From Mantamonas sphyraenae (taxonomy: Eukaryota; CRuMs; Mantamonadidae), in assembly GCA_026936335.1 (NCBI GenBank), contig JAPMXV010000043.1, positions 496,001 through 560,000 on the forward strand: a DNA stretch of 64,000 nt, read 5' to 3'. Both the position numbers and the translations under genes were made by a program. The notes below the pieces were generated by a model that made no database searches, was not told where the DNA came from, and saw only the letters and a list, made by a program, of their open reading frames with translations. Position 1 is the stretch's first letter; every line of letters begins with the position of its first letter. This document shows positions 1-11,150 of this stretch, piece by piece.

Positions 1-2643
1 GCGATGGAGATTCTGTACGACACCGACAACAGCTTGGAGGTTGTGCATACAGTGGGAGCAAACGACCGTCCTATGGCGATGGTGAAGTTGCGTACGGGGA
101 GTGAACAGGGATCTGCAGGCGGACCCGTGGACCTGTGGCAATGTTTGGACGAGGGTGTAGCGGTGTGCCGTGTTCAACATGGCCATTTGACTGCTCCGTT
201 GGTGTTGCCACTGACACAGCGCATGGCCACTCTGCATCGACTGGCTTCACTCGACCTGAGCCACAATCGGCTCGGGGCCGGTGGTGCGGCCATGGTGTTG
301 GGCCAGTTGCACACATGTCCACACTTGATGGATGTCAACCTGTCAGACAACGGGATTGACGATGAGGTGCTGGTGGAGCTTCTGCGCGAGAAGGAGGAGA
401 ATGCGCTGCACGTGGATCTGCACACCCTCACACTGGCGGACAACCACATAGGCGACGCATTCTGTTTGTTGCTGGCCGCTTCGCACAGGCCCGGATGCGT
501 CTTGCGTGTACTCCGCTTGCACAACAATGTCGTGGGTGACGCTGGCGTGCGTGCACTGGCAGAAAGTGGATGGATGGGCGAGTTGCACGAGCTGGCGTTG
601 GAAGACAATGCCATTGGTGACGCAGGCATCATTGACCTGTGCCAGGGGGTGCGCAGGACGTGGGGTAGCACATCGACGCATGGACGTGCTTCGGACCCTG
701 TGAAGGAGGTGCAGGTAGAGCTGGAGGAGGATGTCAACGACGATGCACTGGTTGTGCATGGCGTGCCACAGGAGATCTCACGCAGCAGTGGCAACAGCAA
801 CACGGCGTGCCCGCTGGTGGTCTTGAGGCTGCGTGGGAACCCTGTGGGAGCGGATGGGGCTCGTGCGTTGGGACAGCTGCTGACGGAGGAGGCGTGTGGC
901 ATACGCACGGTGCACCTGAACATGCAAGTGCACGTGGCCCAGCTGTTGCAGGCAGATGCGCCGGTGAGCCGTCTCACGCTGAGTGGAGAAGGGTTGCAGG
1001 ATGTGGATGCTGTGGTGCTTGTGCATCTGTTGCAGCACAGGCCTTCCATGGCTCGACAGGCGCTGCAAAGGCTGGATGTGAGTCACAACCGACTTGGCGA
1101 CGCGGGCATGGCAGCTGTGGCGTCGTTGCTGGGGCGTCGTGTTGCTGGTGGGGACAAGGATGGCGAGGATGAGCTGCTGGAAGGCCACCCCAACCTGCAC
1201 GATTTGGTGTTGCACAACAATGCCATTGGAGCAGACGGGGCGAGGGCCCTTGCGGACGCGCTGGGGTCGGAGGGCAGAGGCGGATGCAAGTCGTTGGGTG
1301 TGTTGGAGCTGCACAGTAACCCGTTGGGCAGCGTGGGCGTGGCAGTGCTGGCAGATGCGTTGCATGCACAGGTGGACTCGTCGTTGCTCACAGATCTGCA
1401 CCTGGACAGCGTCGACATGGGAAGCGACGGCGCAGAGGCGTTGGCCAAGGGACTGCTGCGTACAAGTGCACGGCTGCAAGTGGTGCACCTGAATGACAAT
1501 GGCATCGACGACCGGGGCGTACTGGCGCTGTGTGGGGCGTTGTTGGACAACGAGGAGTGTGGCCTGATTGCGCTGCACTTGGATTGGAACGATGTGGGCC
1601 ACGTGGGTGCACACGCATTGGCTCAAGTGCTGGCACGCGACGACAGGGTGCCTCTTTCACACTTGAGTCTGCGCGGCAACCCTGTGGGCGACGCGGGTGG
1701 TGCACGGCTAGCTGAGGCGGTGTGTCACAATCGCACCCTTGGCCATCTGGTGCTCAATGTGGACGTGGAGGTGCAAGTGCTGCGGCGCAGCCACACAGCG
1801 CCAGACTTGGACTTGTCTGCGTGCAGAGTGACCAATGCAGACGCCGTGGTGGTGGCCACACTGCTGTGTGCCAACACGAGTGTCCAGCGCCTGTCGCTGG
1901 CCGACGGCGAACTCGACGACGGGTGTGTTCCGGCCCTGGAACAGTTGCTCACGGCAAACGCAAGACTGAACACTCTGGACCTGCGAGGCAACCCACGGCT
2001 CAGTCTGCAGGCGGCCGATGCCCTTGCTCGCGTCGCAGCGACTCGCAACCGCGGGTTGCAACACATTGGGCTTGGAGCCATGCTCTCGTTGGCCCAATGG
2101 CAAAGTGACACTGCGCACATGCGCGACTTTGTGTTGGATCCGGGCCACGGTGCGGTGCCTGGCGACGTGGCGGTGATTTCGGTGTACCTTGGCAGCCACC
2201 CGACGCTGCGCTCGCTCACGCTGGCTGGCCTGACGCTGGACGACGTTGCCGTAGAGCTGTTGGCTGATGCACTCGCTGACAACATGCACGTGACTCGTGT
2301 GAACCTGTCGGACAACCATTGCGGGGACAGGGGTGCGTCTTCGTTGGCAGCTGCTCTGGCACGCAACCGCATCCTGTCGCATCTGGACCTGCGGGACAAC
2401 CGCATCCGCAACGGCGGCTTCTTTGCTCTGTGTGATGCGTTGGCCAAACACAACCAAACGCTGACGTGGCTGGAACTCAGCGGCAACTGGATCAAGAGCG
2501 AACGTGCAGGGGTGCTTGTGGACACCATCCGCCAGAACCGCACGCTGACACACGTGGGCCTTCGTGGCGGACAGATTGGGAGTGACGGACAGATTGAGCT
2601 GGGTCTGGTGGCAGCCGACCGGGTGACGGTGGAATTCGTGTGA
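1..2643 (+). CDS. Leucine-rich repeat protein, ribonuclease-inhibitor (RNI) type, 5' end probably cut
   Basis: The frame is open from the first base; the first ATG is at 4 and gives 879 residues ending at a TGA at 2641-2643. Nearly the whole protein is RNI-type LRR: units of about 28 residues with patterns such as LDLSHNRLG, LNDNGIDD and LRGNPVGDAG, each followed by a GA(R/Q)AL-like helix. This is the repeat style of NLRC3/RNH1-like proteins, used as a protein-binding solenoid. No catalytic domain, signal peptide or membrane segment is visible. Because the frame continues upstream of position 4, the true start may lie outside the window. It converges with Sec24, leaving 21 bp between stop codons. 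The binding partner cannot be inferred. Confidence 0.8.
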   Translation, partial: AMEILYDTDNSLEVVHTVGANDRPMAMVKLRTGSEQGSAGGPVDLWQCLDEGVAVCRVQHGHLTAPLVLPLTQRMATLHRLASLDLSHNRLGAGGAAMVLGQLHTCPHLMDVNLSDNGIDDEVLVELLREKEENALHVDLHTLTLADNHIGDAFCLLLAASHRPGCVLRVLRLHNNVVGDAGVRALAESGWMGELHELALEDNAIGDAGIIDLCQGVRRTWGSTSTHGRASDPVKEVQVELEEDVNDDALVVHGVPQEISRSSGNSNTACPLVVLRLRGNPVGADGARALGQLLTEEACGIRTVHLNMQVHVAQLLQADAPVSRLTLSGEGLQDVDAVVLVHLLQHRPSMARQALQRLDVSHNRLGDAGMAAVASLLGRRVAGGDKDGEDELLEGHPNLHDLVLHNNAIGADGARALADALGSEGRGGCKSLGVLELHSNPLGSVGVAVLADALHAQVDSSLLTDLHLDSVDMGSDGAEALAKGLLRTSARLQVVHLNDNGIDDRGVLALCGALLDNEECGLIALHLDWNDVGHVGAHALAQVLARDDRVPLSHLSLRGNPVGDAGGARLAEAVCHNRTLGHLVLNVDVEVQVLRRSHTAPDLDLSACRVTNADAVVVATLLCANTSVQRLSLADGELDDGCVPALEQLLTANARLNTLDLRGNPRLSLQAADALARVAATRNRGLQHIGLGAMLSLAQWQSDTAHMRDFVLDPGHGAVPGDVAVISVYLGSHPTLRSLTLAGLTLDDVAVELLADALADNMHVTRVNLSDNHCGDRGASSLAAALARNRILSHLDLRDNRIRNGGFFALCDALAKHNQTLTWLELSGNWIKSERAGVLVDTIRQNRTLTHVGLRGGQIGSDGQIELGLVAADRVTVEFV

Positions 2644-2664
2644 GGGAAATGGAATGAATTTGCT

Positions 2665-5600
2665 TCAGCGCTTGGTGCTGACCTCACGCTGGAGGTAGGT
2701 GAGGTACTCGTAGAGGGACATAACGGTGGAGGTCCTGTCCTCGACGAGGGCAGCGAAAAAGTCGTTCTCGCGCGGTTCGCCCTGCTTGATGACCTCAACG
2801 GTGGGGAAGAAGGGCAGCGCTCGGACGCGCAGGTAGTCGACAAGGGCGTTGACCTTGACGGAGAGGGCGTTGTTGAGCTGCCTGGGCAGAACGATCTTGT
2901 GTCCGGGCATGGCGTCGAGGGAGTCGAGGCCAAAGAGGTCGGCGACAAGGTTGGTGTTGACCTGCTGGCCGAGCCACACGAGGAATTGGGTTCCATCATA
3001 GAGCATGTAAGCGCCGCTGGCCTCCAGGGCGTTGACCGTGAGGGGCTGCAGCGGCGGGAGGGTCATGAGGGGTGTGTTGCCTCCGCTCTCGTCGTCCATG
3101 GGCACGCAGTCGTCGTTGGTAATCTTGTGCAGGGCAAAGAGGAGGGGACAGACGTTGTCGCGGGTGCCCGACAGGGGCAGCACGTTGAACAGACTCATGG
3201 CAAAGGTGCGCGTGTCGGGACGCACGGCGTTGCCCGTGCGCAAGACGGGGTTCTTGATCATGCCCAGGACCTGCAGAGGCAAGAGACGCATGGCCTCGGG
3301 CAGCTTGAGGAGCACGCTCTGGCGCTGGGAGTTGGGCAGGTGGGCGTAGTACGCACGCATGCTCTCCAGACACTGGTTGAGAAAGACGTCGCGGCCGGCC
3401 TGCAGATTGTTGCCAACGGCGCGCTGCACCGCACGTTTGGCGAGCAGGCTGGTGATCACATCGACATTGGCCGAACGGATGACGTCGCTGCTCTGGTCGC
3501 TGACTCCGATGCGAGCTGTGTGCACGCGGATGAGGCGTTGGCCGTTGGAGGAGGTGTAGAGCAGGGCCGCCTGGATGTAGGCGCTCTTCTGGGCCTGCAG
3601 GTCATCGCTCACACTCATGCTGATGGCAAAGGTCTTGTCGCAGTCGACGGTGGGCACAGAGAGCAGGTCGGTGCTGCGGATGAAAAAGTGGCCGTGGAAG
3701 GCATCGATGGCCAAGCCACGGGAGCAGCGGATGCGCATGACCGCCTCGAAGCCAGTGGTGCGTGTGAGCAGGTGGCGCAGCTCGCCGGCGAGTTTGGTGG
3801 AGTGACGTTCGCTGGAGTCCTTGTAACCCGGGTACTGGTAGATGTGGCCGCCGGTGTACTTGGGCAGGCAGCCCGTGGAGGCAAGGTCGGCGTAGGCGTC
3901 CTGGATGTGGAACAGATCGACAGACATTTGGGCGCGGGACAGGTCGGCGGCTGTGTCTTTGTAGAACTTGTTTGCACACTGCAGCTGAGCGCTCTCCTTG
4001 TCTGTGCCGAGGGCGCTGACGTTGAGGCGATTCTTCAGTGCGCCGATGCCCACGGTGGGCATGGTGGACTGGAAGAGGATGACCTTGCCGCCAAGGTCGC
4101 CCATGATGAGCTGTGCGGCACGCAGGGCGGGCCCAAGGGCAGTGTCCACCACTTGGGTGCCTTCAAACATGCTGGGTAGCGTGTCCAGAAACTGGTCGAC
4201 CTTGTCGCGTGCGTCTGCCAGCGGTGCCAACAAACCGTGCGGCTTGGGCACAAACACGGGTTCCTTGGGGTCAGCAATGTCCGACACGACGTGGATGGCC
4301 GGCTGGCTGAGGTTTTCACTGAGGTCCACAAAGTGCAGGGCGCTGTCAAACAGCACAAAGCCAATGAGGGTGCGGTCGTCGCCGGCAATGTCGTCCAGGG
4401 CCTCCTTGACGGTGGTTGCCAGGGTGTTGAGCACGCCACTGTTCTGTGCGTACCAGGACACGTCGATGAGGAAGAGGTAGGCGGCCGCTTGGGGCGGACG
4501 CACGGTGTACTCTTCGGGGGCGACAAACTCGACGGAGCCCGAGTGAAGCTCAGGGCGGCTGTTGATGTCCTTGCGCACACCGTTGGAATCCAGGACGCTG
4601 TAATAGTCCTGCGGGGTGTCGTTGAGGGTCCAGCACAGATTACACCTCCATCGCCGGCCGTTCTCGATCCACACCACAAAGGGATTGATGTACGTGCGGC
4701 ACTTCCAGCAACGCACAATCTTCACCTCACCAAAGTCCACCACAGGCACCTCCTCCGCACCGGGCTTCTCGCACAGCGGGTGCACAATGGCCCCAAAGGG
4801 CACGCCGCACTTCTTCAGCAGCGCATTCTGGTTGGCCACACAGTCTGTGCTGAACTGCACAAACTGTTCGCCTGCAGAGTTGGCCACGGGCACCGTTCGC
4901 TTTGTGTCTTCTGCGCAGCTGCCTGTGGGTGTGGTCGGTTGTGCCGGGTGGGGTGGGGGGGGGGGTTGCGGGGACACGCACCTGCGTCAGCTGTGTTTTG
5001 TAGAGGTTGCATGCGTGTACGTGTGCATGGAATCTGTGTGGCGCGTGCCATTCGTGTGTTTGATTGTGCTGTGCGTGCATGGATGCAAGATTGCTGGCTT
5101 GTCGCATGGAAGGGGCTGGAAAAAGACCCATGCGAATTGCCCTCCGGGGAAGAGGCTGTGGGAAAAACGTCCACGCGGCAGGGCCCTGGACACACTTACT
5201 CGGGTTGTTGCCGTCTGTGGGCCTAGGCAGAGCCTGGGAGTCCCAAGTGGTGCTGGGTGCAATGTCGATGGAGCCGCCTTGGCCGAAGGAGGAGGAGTTT
5301 GAGCCTTGGTAGCTGGGGCCGAGATTGTTGAGCTGGCCGCCGCCGTTGTTGTTGTTCACCTGGATCGTGCTGCCGCCCATACCAGAGTTCTGCTGCTGCT
5401 GCATGCCAAAGCCTCCTCCTCCTCCTCCTACTCCCTGCTGTTGTCCGCCCATGCCAAAGCCGTTGCTGCTGCCGTTGCTGCTGCTGCTGACGCCGCTGCC
5501 GTTTCCGCCCAACGACCCGTCGCTCGGCGGTCCTTCTCCGCCCTGCTGGCTCAGCTTCTCGTCCGACGGCGGGCCGCCACCCTGCTGCACCTGTCCGTTG

Positions 5601-5870
5601 CTGCTGCTGTTTTGTGCGTAACCCTGGTTCATATGGTATCCTCCGTAGCCTGTGCCATGGATGCCGCCGCCTTCAAAGTCCACCGACGACGTGCCTCCCA
5701 GACTCTGTCCCTGCGCGCCGTTGTACAGGTTGCCATACGCCCCACCGTACACAGAAGTGTCATTTGGCGGTCCGTCCATGCTCGACGATGACGAGGACGA
5801 GGACGAGGACGACGAACCAACCATGCTGTCTGTAGGCGGGCCGTCCGATGACGTGTCATTCCCTCCGCCA

Positions 5871-5911
<41 letters not shown>

Positions 5912-6319
5912 CAGCGCGCTTCCGTGCAGCGTGGTGCCGCCCCCCTGCGGATAGTCGTACACAAACTGGTTGCCGATGCCTCCGCCGCTGCCCTGTGTGC
6001 TTTGTGTGTCGCTGTTGCTGTTGCTACGCAGTGAGTTGTCGCTGGGCGGCAGGCCGAAATCCTGCTGGCCACGCGACCCGCCTCCGTAGGGCCCTACGCC
6101 GCCACTGCCAGTGTTGTTGGATACGCTGGATCCTCCCAACGTGTTGTTTCCGCCCTGGCTGCCGTTGACCGACGAGCCTGCGTTGCTGCCCGTCGACTGG
6201 GTTGTGTTGCTGCCCTGCATTTGCTGCAGGTAGGCAAACTGAGGCGAAACAAACTGCTGCTGGCCTTGCTGGCCCTGCTGGCCGCCCTGCTGCCCATTCC
6301 ATTGCTGGTATCCGGACAT
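2665..6319 (-). CDS. SEC24: Sec24, COPII coat cargo-binding subunit
   Basis: Two exons, 6319-5200 and 4922-2665 (GTAAGT donor, acceptor in CCACAG), give 1125 residues. The N-terminal third is low-complexity and rich in Q, G, S and N, including a serine run from an AGC tract, as is usual for Sec24. The conserved core follows: a zinc finger (CWKC ... CNLC), then the trunk (FLIDVSWYAQNSG), beta-sandwich, helical and C-terminal gelsolin-like (YDGTQFLVWLG) regions. Sec24 pairs with Sec23 on Sar1-GTP at ER exit sites and selects cargo into COPII vesicles. A nearby alternative acceptor at 4910 would keep the frame. It is divergent from the transporter at 6528, with a 208-bp shared upstream region. 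The intron holds a long G run near 4950-4965. Confidence 0.93.
5872..5911. repeat. CTG/AGC trinucleotide tract coding a serine run in Sec24
   Basis: About 13 uninterrupted CTG units on the + strand read AGC on the coding strand and encode a run of serines in the disordered N-terminus of Sec24. Length variation here would stay in frame. Confidence 0.9.
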
Positions 6320-6527
6320 GACGACGGTCGGTGAGTTGGGTTTTGCAAGAGTGTGGTTGCCGAGCGTTGCTGTGGTTTGTCCGGTGCGGGAAGGCGAATT
6401 CGTGTTTGCTGCAGCCGATCGATGACGTCGATGGGTGCGTGAGACACAAAACTCGTCCCTCTGCTCGGGAGAGGGAGAGAGTGGGACAGGGAAGGAAGGG
6501 AAAGAGGGAGGTTGGGGGTGAGAGGGG

Positions 6528-7593
6528 ATGGAATGCACAGCTGCAACGATGGAAGCCACTGCGGCCGCCGTGCCCGCCAACACGAACCCGACCGCCATGA
6601 AGTTCACACTGCACGACCTGTCGTTCATGACGGTGAGCCTAAGCCACCTGTTCACCACCAAATATGTGTTGTCAGGCAACCAGACATGGCCGTTCCCATA
6701 CCCACTGTTCCTGGCCTGGTTCCACTTTGCGGTGCTTCTGGCCCTCCTTGCTCTGGTGGGCACCGTGGGCACCCTGGTGCCCCAGTTCAACTTTGTGCCT
6801 CCGTACACGTTTGACCTGCGCGTGGCCACGGCAAATGCCTCCTTCAACACCGTGTTCATCTTGGCGGCCACCATGACCAACGTTGCCCTGCGCTTCCTCT
6901 CGCTTGCCGACTATCAATTATTCATGTGCACTACCATCCTCATGCTGTCACTCTACCAGTTTGACACCATCAACGTGACTCAACTCCGCGCATGCCTCGC
7001 CGTTGGTCTCGCCTTTGTCGTCTCCCTCCTCCTTCGTTCCCAGCCCCTCACCACAGCCTCCATCCTCCTCCCGCTCGTCGCCGCCGCCCTGCACGTCGCC
7101 GTCAAGATCATGATCCCGCCCAGCGACGTGGAGCCGTGGTAAGTGTGTGTGTCTGTGTGGCGTGGTGTGTGCTTGCGTGCGCCGGATGCAATGCACTCCC
7201 CACCGTCTGCTAACTCGTCCTCGCCCTTCCCCACCTACCAGGCAACGCCTCATGTACCAGAGCACCATGGCTGTGTGTGTGCTGTTCCCCATTGTGGTGG
7301 CGTCGGGTGAGCTGACAAACATCCGAAAGATGGAGCAGGTGCACGACGACACGCTGTGGGTGCTCGTCTCCTGTGCAGCCTTCATCTACTTTGTCCAACA
7401 CGCCGCCGCATACTTCCACCGCCGCAGCTCCTCGCCTCACACGGCACTCTTCATTGAGTATGCCATCATTCTGCTTAGCTCCCTCATCTCCCTCCTCACC
7501 GTGGGCACTGCTTCCCTCATCGAGGTCGTTTGCCTCCTGGTCGCCATCAGTGGCCGCTTCCAGTTCGACTGGGTTGCCCTGCAGCGGAGGTGA
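6528..7593 (+). CDS. Drug/metabolite-superfamily transporter, nucleotide-sugar transporter-like
   Basis: Exons 6528-7138 and 7242-7593 (GTAAGT donor, CTACCAG acceptor) give 320 residues, the normal size for the SLC35/triose-phosphate-translocator branch. About ten hydrophobic segments alternate with short loops. The N-terminal half has a TTKYVL stretch followed by PFPYPLFLAWFHF and later FNTVFILAATMTNVALRFL, a layout resembling GDP-fucose/nucleotide-sugar transporters of the Golgi. Family membership rests on topology and length; the substrate is not readable. A second in-frame ATG at 6597 would still precede the first membrane span. It converges with the orphan membrane protein, 15 bp between stops. 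Confidence 0.65.
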
Positions 7594-7608
7594 CGCGCCA
7601 TCCCCTCG

Positions 7609-8976
7609 TCACGTCGTCCATCGAACGCCCATGATGACCATTTGCAGCAGGGCGGACCCCGCTGCGACACGCAGGGTCCGTGTGATGCGCTGCAGGTGGA
7701 CTTGTGGCGACACCCAGCGACTCTGTGTGGGCAAACCACCTCGTCGTACGGGTCGCATGCGACGCAGTGGCTGTACCATGCGTCGCAGGAGAGTCACGGC
7801 CATGGCAAAGGACCACGTGGCCAGGAGCAGCGGCAACAGGTACGCCTGCAACCGAACCACCTGTGGCTTGATGGCCATGCTGCCGTCGCCTGAGTTCACG
7901 TAACAGAGAATAGCACTGTGTTGCCACAAGGCCTCTGGAGGTAATGAATCGCCCACAAAGGCACTGCCCGTCACGTTGCCGGTCACTTCCGGATCGAGGT
8001 AGCTGACGTCGATCATCGGCAGCGCCCCCTCTTCGTACACGCCGCCCGACGTGCACAGGGTACGCACAGACGCCAGATACCACGAGAAAGACGGCATGGT
8101 CAGTCCCACGGTGTACACAGACATGCCTGGTATAAGTAAAAGGCACACGCACACCACCTTGTGCCACAGCTGCGTCGTCTCGATGTCCATCTCGGCGTAC
8201 ATCAGCTTGGGCGCCATCCAACGCGCCATGGCCCATCCGGCAATCGCCCCAAGCGCCACACATGCGGCCGCCAGCCCCAGGCGTCCGTCAAGCCTCTCGT
8301 GCGAGTGTGCCGTCTCCGAAGCTGCACCGCCGTCCACAGCCAGCGTGCCTTCGTACGAGGCCAACCTTCTACGACTGGCCCTGCGTTCAACCACGTTTGC
8401 GTAGTAAATCCAATCGGGCAGGGTGTACGTTACCACCGCCGACATCCGGATCCGTTTCCCAACGCGGCGTATCGACCCTGGGTGCACCCTCATGCCGTCC
8501 GAAGCCACACGTGGTAGGCGGTTGTCATTCATGTACCAATGCTTTTGTCCGATGGCCGAGGTTGCCCCCCTGTTCACGTCCCAGCTGACCAGGACCCTTG
8601 ACGTGTTCTGCTTGCCAGCTTCAAAGTCGGCCGACAAGTTGCCCAGGACGGAAAATGCGGGCTGATTCTGCAAGGGCGTGGGCAATGGGCGCACGGGTAC
8701 CACGTGGATGTCGTACAACACGTCCTCTGTCTCATGTACGCCAAACCACTCGATTTCAAACGAACCGGGAGCGTTTGCTTTGACCCACAGCCAGCGCTCA
8801 GGGTTGCCCCCGCACCGCATGCCGTACCTACAGTTGTACGGCCTGGCCGCGTCATCGTCATCTTCTTGGTCGTCTTGCAGCACCCCGGCGTCTCTGTTGT
8901 CGTCCGAGTGCACCTGTGCCGTCACCAAGAGCAGGACAAGTGCAACCCCAAGAGCGATCGCCAGATGACGTGGCAT
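7609..8976 (-). CDS. Secretory-pathway membrane protein, family not recognised
   Basis: A single exon of 455 residues starts at the ATG at 8976, which begins a clear signal peptide (MPRHLAIALGVALVLLLVTA). An acidic stretch (DDQEDDDDAA) and a luminal domain of about 200 residues with a few cysteines and NLS, NTS and NVT glycosylation sequons follow. The C-terminal half has at least three hydrophobic spans: around LGLAAACVALGAIAGWAMA, around VVCVCLLLIPGM, and LLPLLLATWSFAMAVTLL. I recognise no family. It lies 88 bp downstream of PP5 on the same strand, which is probably only compact packing. Frames further upstream lack a better start. Confidence 0.6.
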   Translation of the reverse strand: MPRHLAIALGVALVLLLVTAQVHSDDNRDAGVLQDDQEDDDDAARPYNCRYGMRCGGNPERWLWVKANAPGSFEIEWFGVHETEDVLYDIHVVPVRPLPTPLQNQPAFSVLGNLSADFEAGKQNTSRVLVSWDVNRGATSAIGQKHWYMNDNRLPRVASDGMRVHPGSIRRVGKRIRMSAVVTYTLPDWIYYANVVERRASRRRLASYEGTLAVDGGAASETAHSHERLDGRLGLAAACVALGAIAGWAMARWMAPKLMYAEMDIETTQLWHKVVCVCLLLIPGMSVYTVGLTMPSFSWYLASVRTLCTSGGVYEEGALPMIDVSYLDPEVTGNVTGSAFVGDSLPPEALWQHSAILCYVNSGDGSMAIKPQVVRLQAYLLPLLLATWSFAMAVTLLRRMVQPLRRMRPVRRGGLPTQSRWVSPQVHLQRITRTLRVAAGSALLQMVIMGVRWTT

Positions 8977-9064
8977 CCTGTCAGGTTGGTGGGGCAAGGG
9001 CAGAGTGCAGTCATGGACCGTGGTTGCAGACGATGGTTTGGATGCAAATTTCATTCCAGAGGGA

Positions 9065-11018
9065 TCAAAAACCCAGGAAGGGCGAGGCATAGGCCATGGG
9101 ACGGACGGCAGGGTGGGGCACTGCGTCAAACTGCACATATTTGGGTTGCATGGAGCTGTCAAAGTTGATAAAGGCACCCTTGTTGCCGACTTGGTCGCAG
9201 TAGTTGGGCGCTGAGAAGATGGTGATGCACTTGCCGTTGTGCTCCTCCTCGTAGCCGGCCGGCTTGACCTCGTGCGAACGGACCACCAGGTCCAACTGGT
9301 TGGTTGCCAGAAAGTTGTTGGTCACATCGGCGCCAAAGGCCACGCCGACACCGCGCTTGCTCGGCTGTCGCCCCTGGAACATGGACGGGTCGCTCCACAG
9401 CAACTCGCACATGATGCCGCTGTCGGGCGGCTCACTGAAGCGGTCCACCTGGGCAATATCATCCAGCGTGACGTTGTCCCTGGAAAACAGGCCTCCGTGG
9501 CACACAAACACCTTGTCCTGGATCACCGAGCACAGTGGCAGCGCCTGGAACACCTCCGTAAACATTGTCATGGCCTTCATGCCGTACTTGGCCTTCACCT
9601 CGCCCTCGAACCCGTACATTTTGTTCATGTTGACTGTTTCGTGGTTGCCCCGATGCAGGTGGAACGACTCTGGGTACACACACTTCCACGCAAGCAGGGT
9701 CAGGATGACCTCGCAGGAGAACGAGCCGCGGTCCACGAAATCGCTGAGCACGGGGAGAGTGAGAGTGGGTGCGTAAGCAAGCTGTACGTGTGTGTGTGTG
9801 TGTGTGTGTGTGACGTGGATATCGTGTGGCTGCGGCACGCTTACCCGTTAAACAAATAGGGATTGTCCGGCGACGGCAGGCCGTTGAGCTCGAAAATGTT
9901 CATGAGGTCGTAGAACTGGCCGTGGACATCGCCACACACCGTGAACTTGTCGGACTCGGGCAGGGTGTGGGAAAGAATGGGCGGAAGCGCAGACAGGATG
10001 CGCTTGGCCTGTGAAAGGATCAGGTAGACGTAGTTCGTGTGGATCAGTTTCTGGTCGGAAAAGTCCTGCATCGTCTGGAGCACCCATTCGCGTGTGATCT
10101 CGTTGTTTTCGATGCGAGCCAGCTCATACTTGGCAGGCACGTCTGTGAGAGGGGGGCGAGCGTGTGAGGTGGCGTGTGTCAGAGGGGCGCAGGGGCGAAA
10201 GAGTGCTGAAGGCCATTTGGCACACGCGGTGCCGTTTGCGTATGGATGCGCACAGGCGAAAACTGACCCAGGTGTTGCACATCCACTTCGGAAAACACAG
10301 ATGCTTCCTCGTCATCGCCAATGTCCAAAGCATCGGCGAATTCCTGCTGTTCCATGGCAGCCACGCAGGCTTTGTAGTTTGCGCGGGCATCTTTGTCCCT
10401 GGGCTTGGCCTGCACGACGGTCACGAAGCACCTCTTTGCCTCGCCGTACTTGCCCAGCGCCATCTTGGCTGTTCCAATGCGATACCATGCCTGGGGAAGC
10501 GTGTGTGCGAGGCCGTGTGAGCAAAGGAAGGAAGTGGGAGCGTGTGCCAGGCTTTCCACCGCCGCATTTACGGCGGGTAGCCCCTCGTGGCCCCCGAGAC
10601 ACCCTACCTTGATATACTCGGGATCGAGCTCCAGCGCCTTTTCCGCATCAGCAATGGCCGCGCCGTATTGCTCCAGCTTGATGTATGTAAAGGCGCGGTT
10701 GCCGTAGAACTTGGCGTCTGTGGGGTTGAGTTCGATGGCTTGCGAGTAGTACTTTTCGGCCATGGCGTACTCGCCCTTGCCAAACAGCTGGTTGGCCTTG
10801 GCCTTGAGCTGCATCGACTCTTCCACCTCGTCGTCGCCCACTGCCTTCTTCTCCTGCTCCTTGTTGCCGTCTGTGGTCTCCTCCACCTCCATGGAGTTGC
10901 TGCTGCCGTTGCCACTGCTGCTTCCTGCGCTTCCGCTGCTCACCACACTCACTTCTGTGCTCGTGCTGCTGCTGCTATCCACAGACATATCCGAATCGGT
11001 GCTGTCCTGACGCTCCAT
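9065..11018 (-). CDS. PPP5C: Serine/threonine protein phosphatase 5 (TPR-PPP)
   Basis: Four exons, 11018-10608, 10490-10268, 10142-9845 and 9743-9065, give 536 residues. The N-terminus is a serine/acid-rich leader, followed by three TPRs ([49 protein letters not shown]), then the PPP catalytic domain. Metal-binding signatures are intact: [21 protein letters not shown], the HGG of VCHGGLF, and the RSHEVK histidine. The tail ends [10 protein letters not shown], aligning with the PP5 C-terminal helix region. PP5 is normally autoinhibited and is activated through Hsp90 or lipid binding to its TPRs. The leader before TPR1 is longer than in animal PP5. The last intron contains a GT microsatellite. 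Confidence 0.95.
9788..9812. repeat. GT/CA microsatellite in the last intron of PP5
   Basis: An uninterrupted GT dinucleotide run sits in the intron between 9744 and 9844. Confidence 0.9.
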
Positions 11019-11150
11019 GATCGCCTGATGATGCTGTTCAGTCCTGAGGGAAGGGTGGAACGATTGGCACAGCCATCGCCCGCAACGCACACCAACCCAA
11101 CCCCCGGACGGACAAGAGTGAATCCCTCTCCTTGTTTCACCCCTTGCAAG

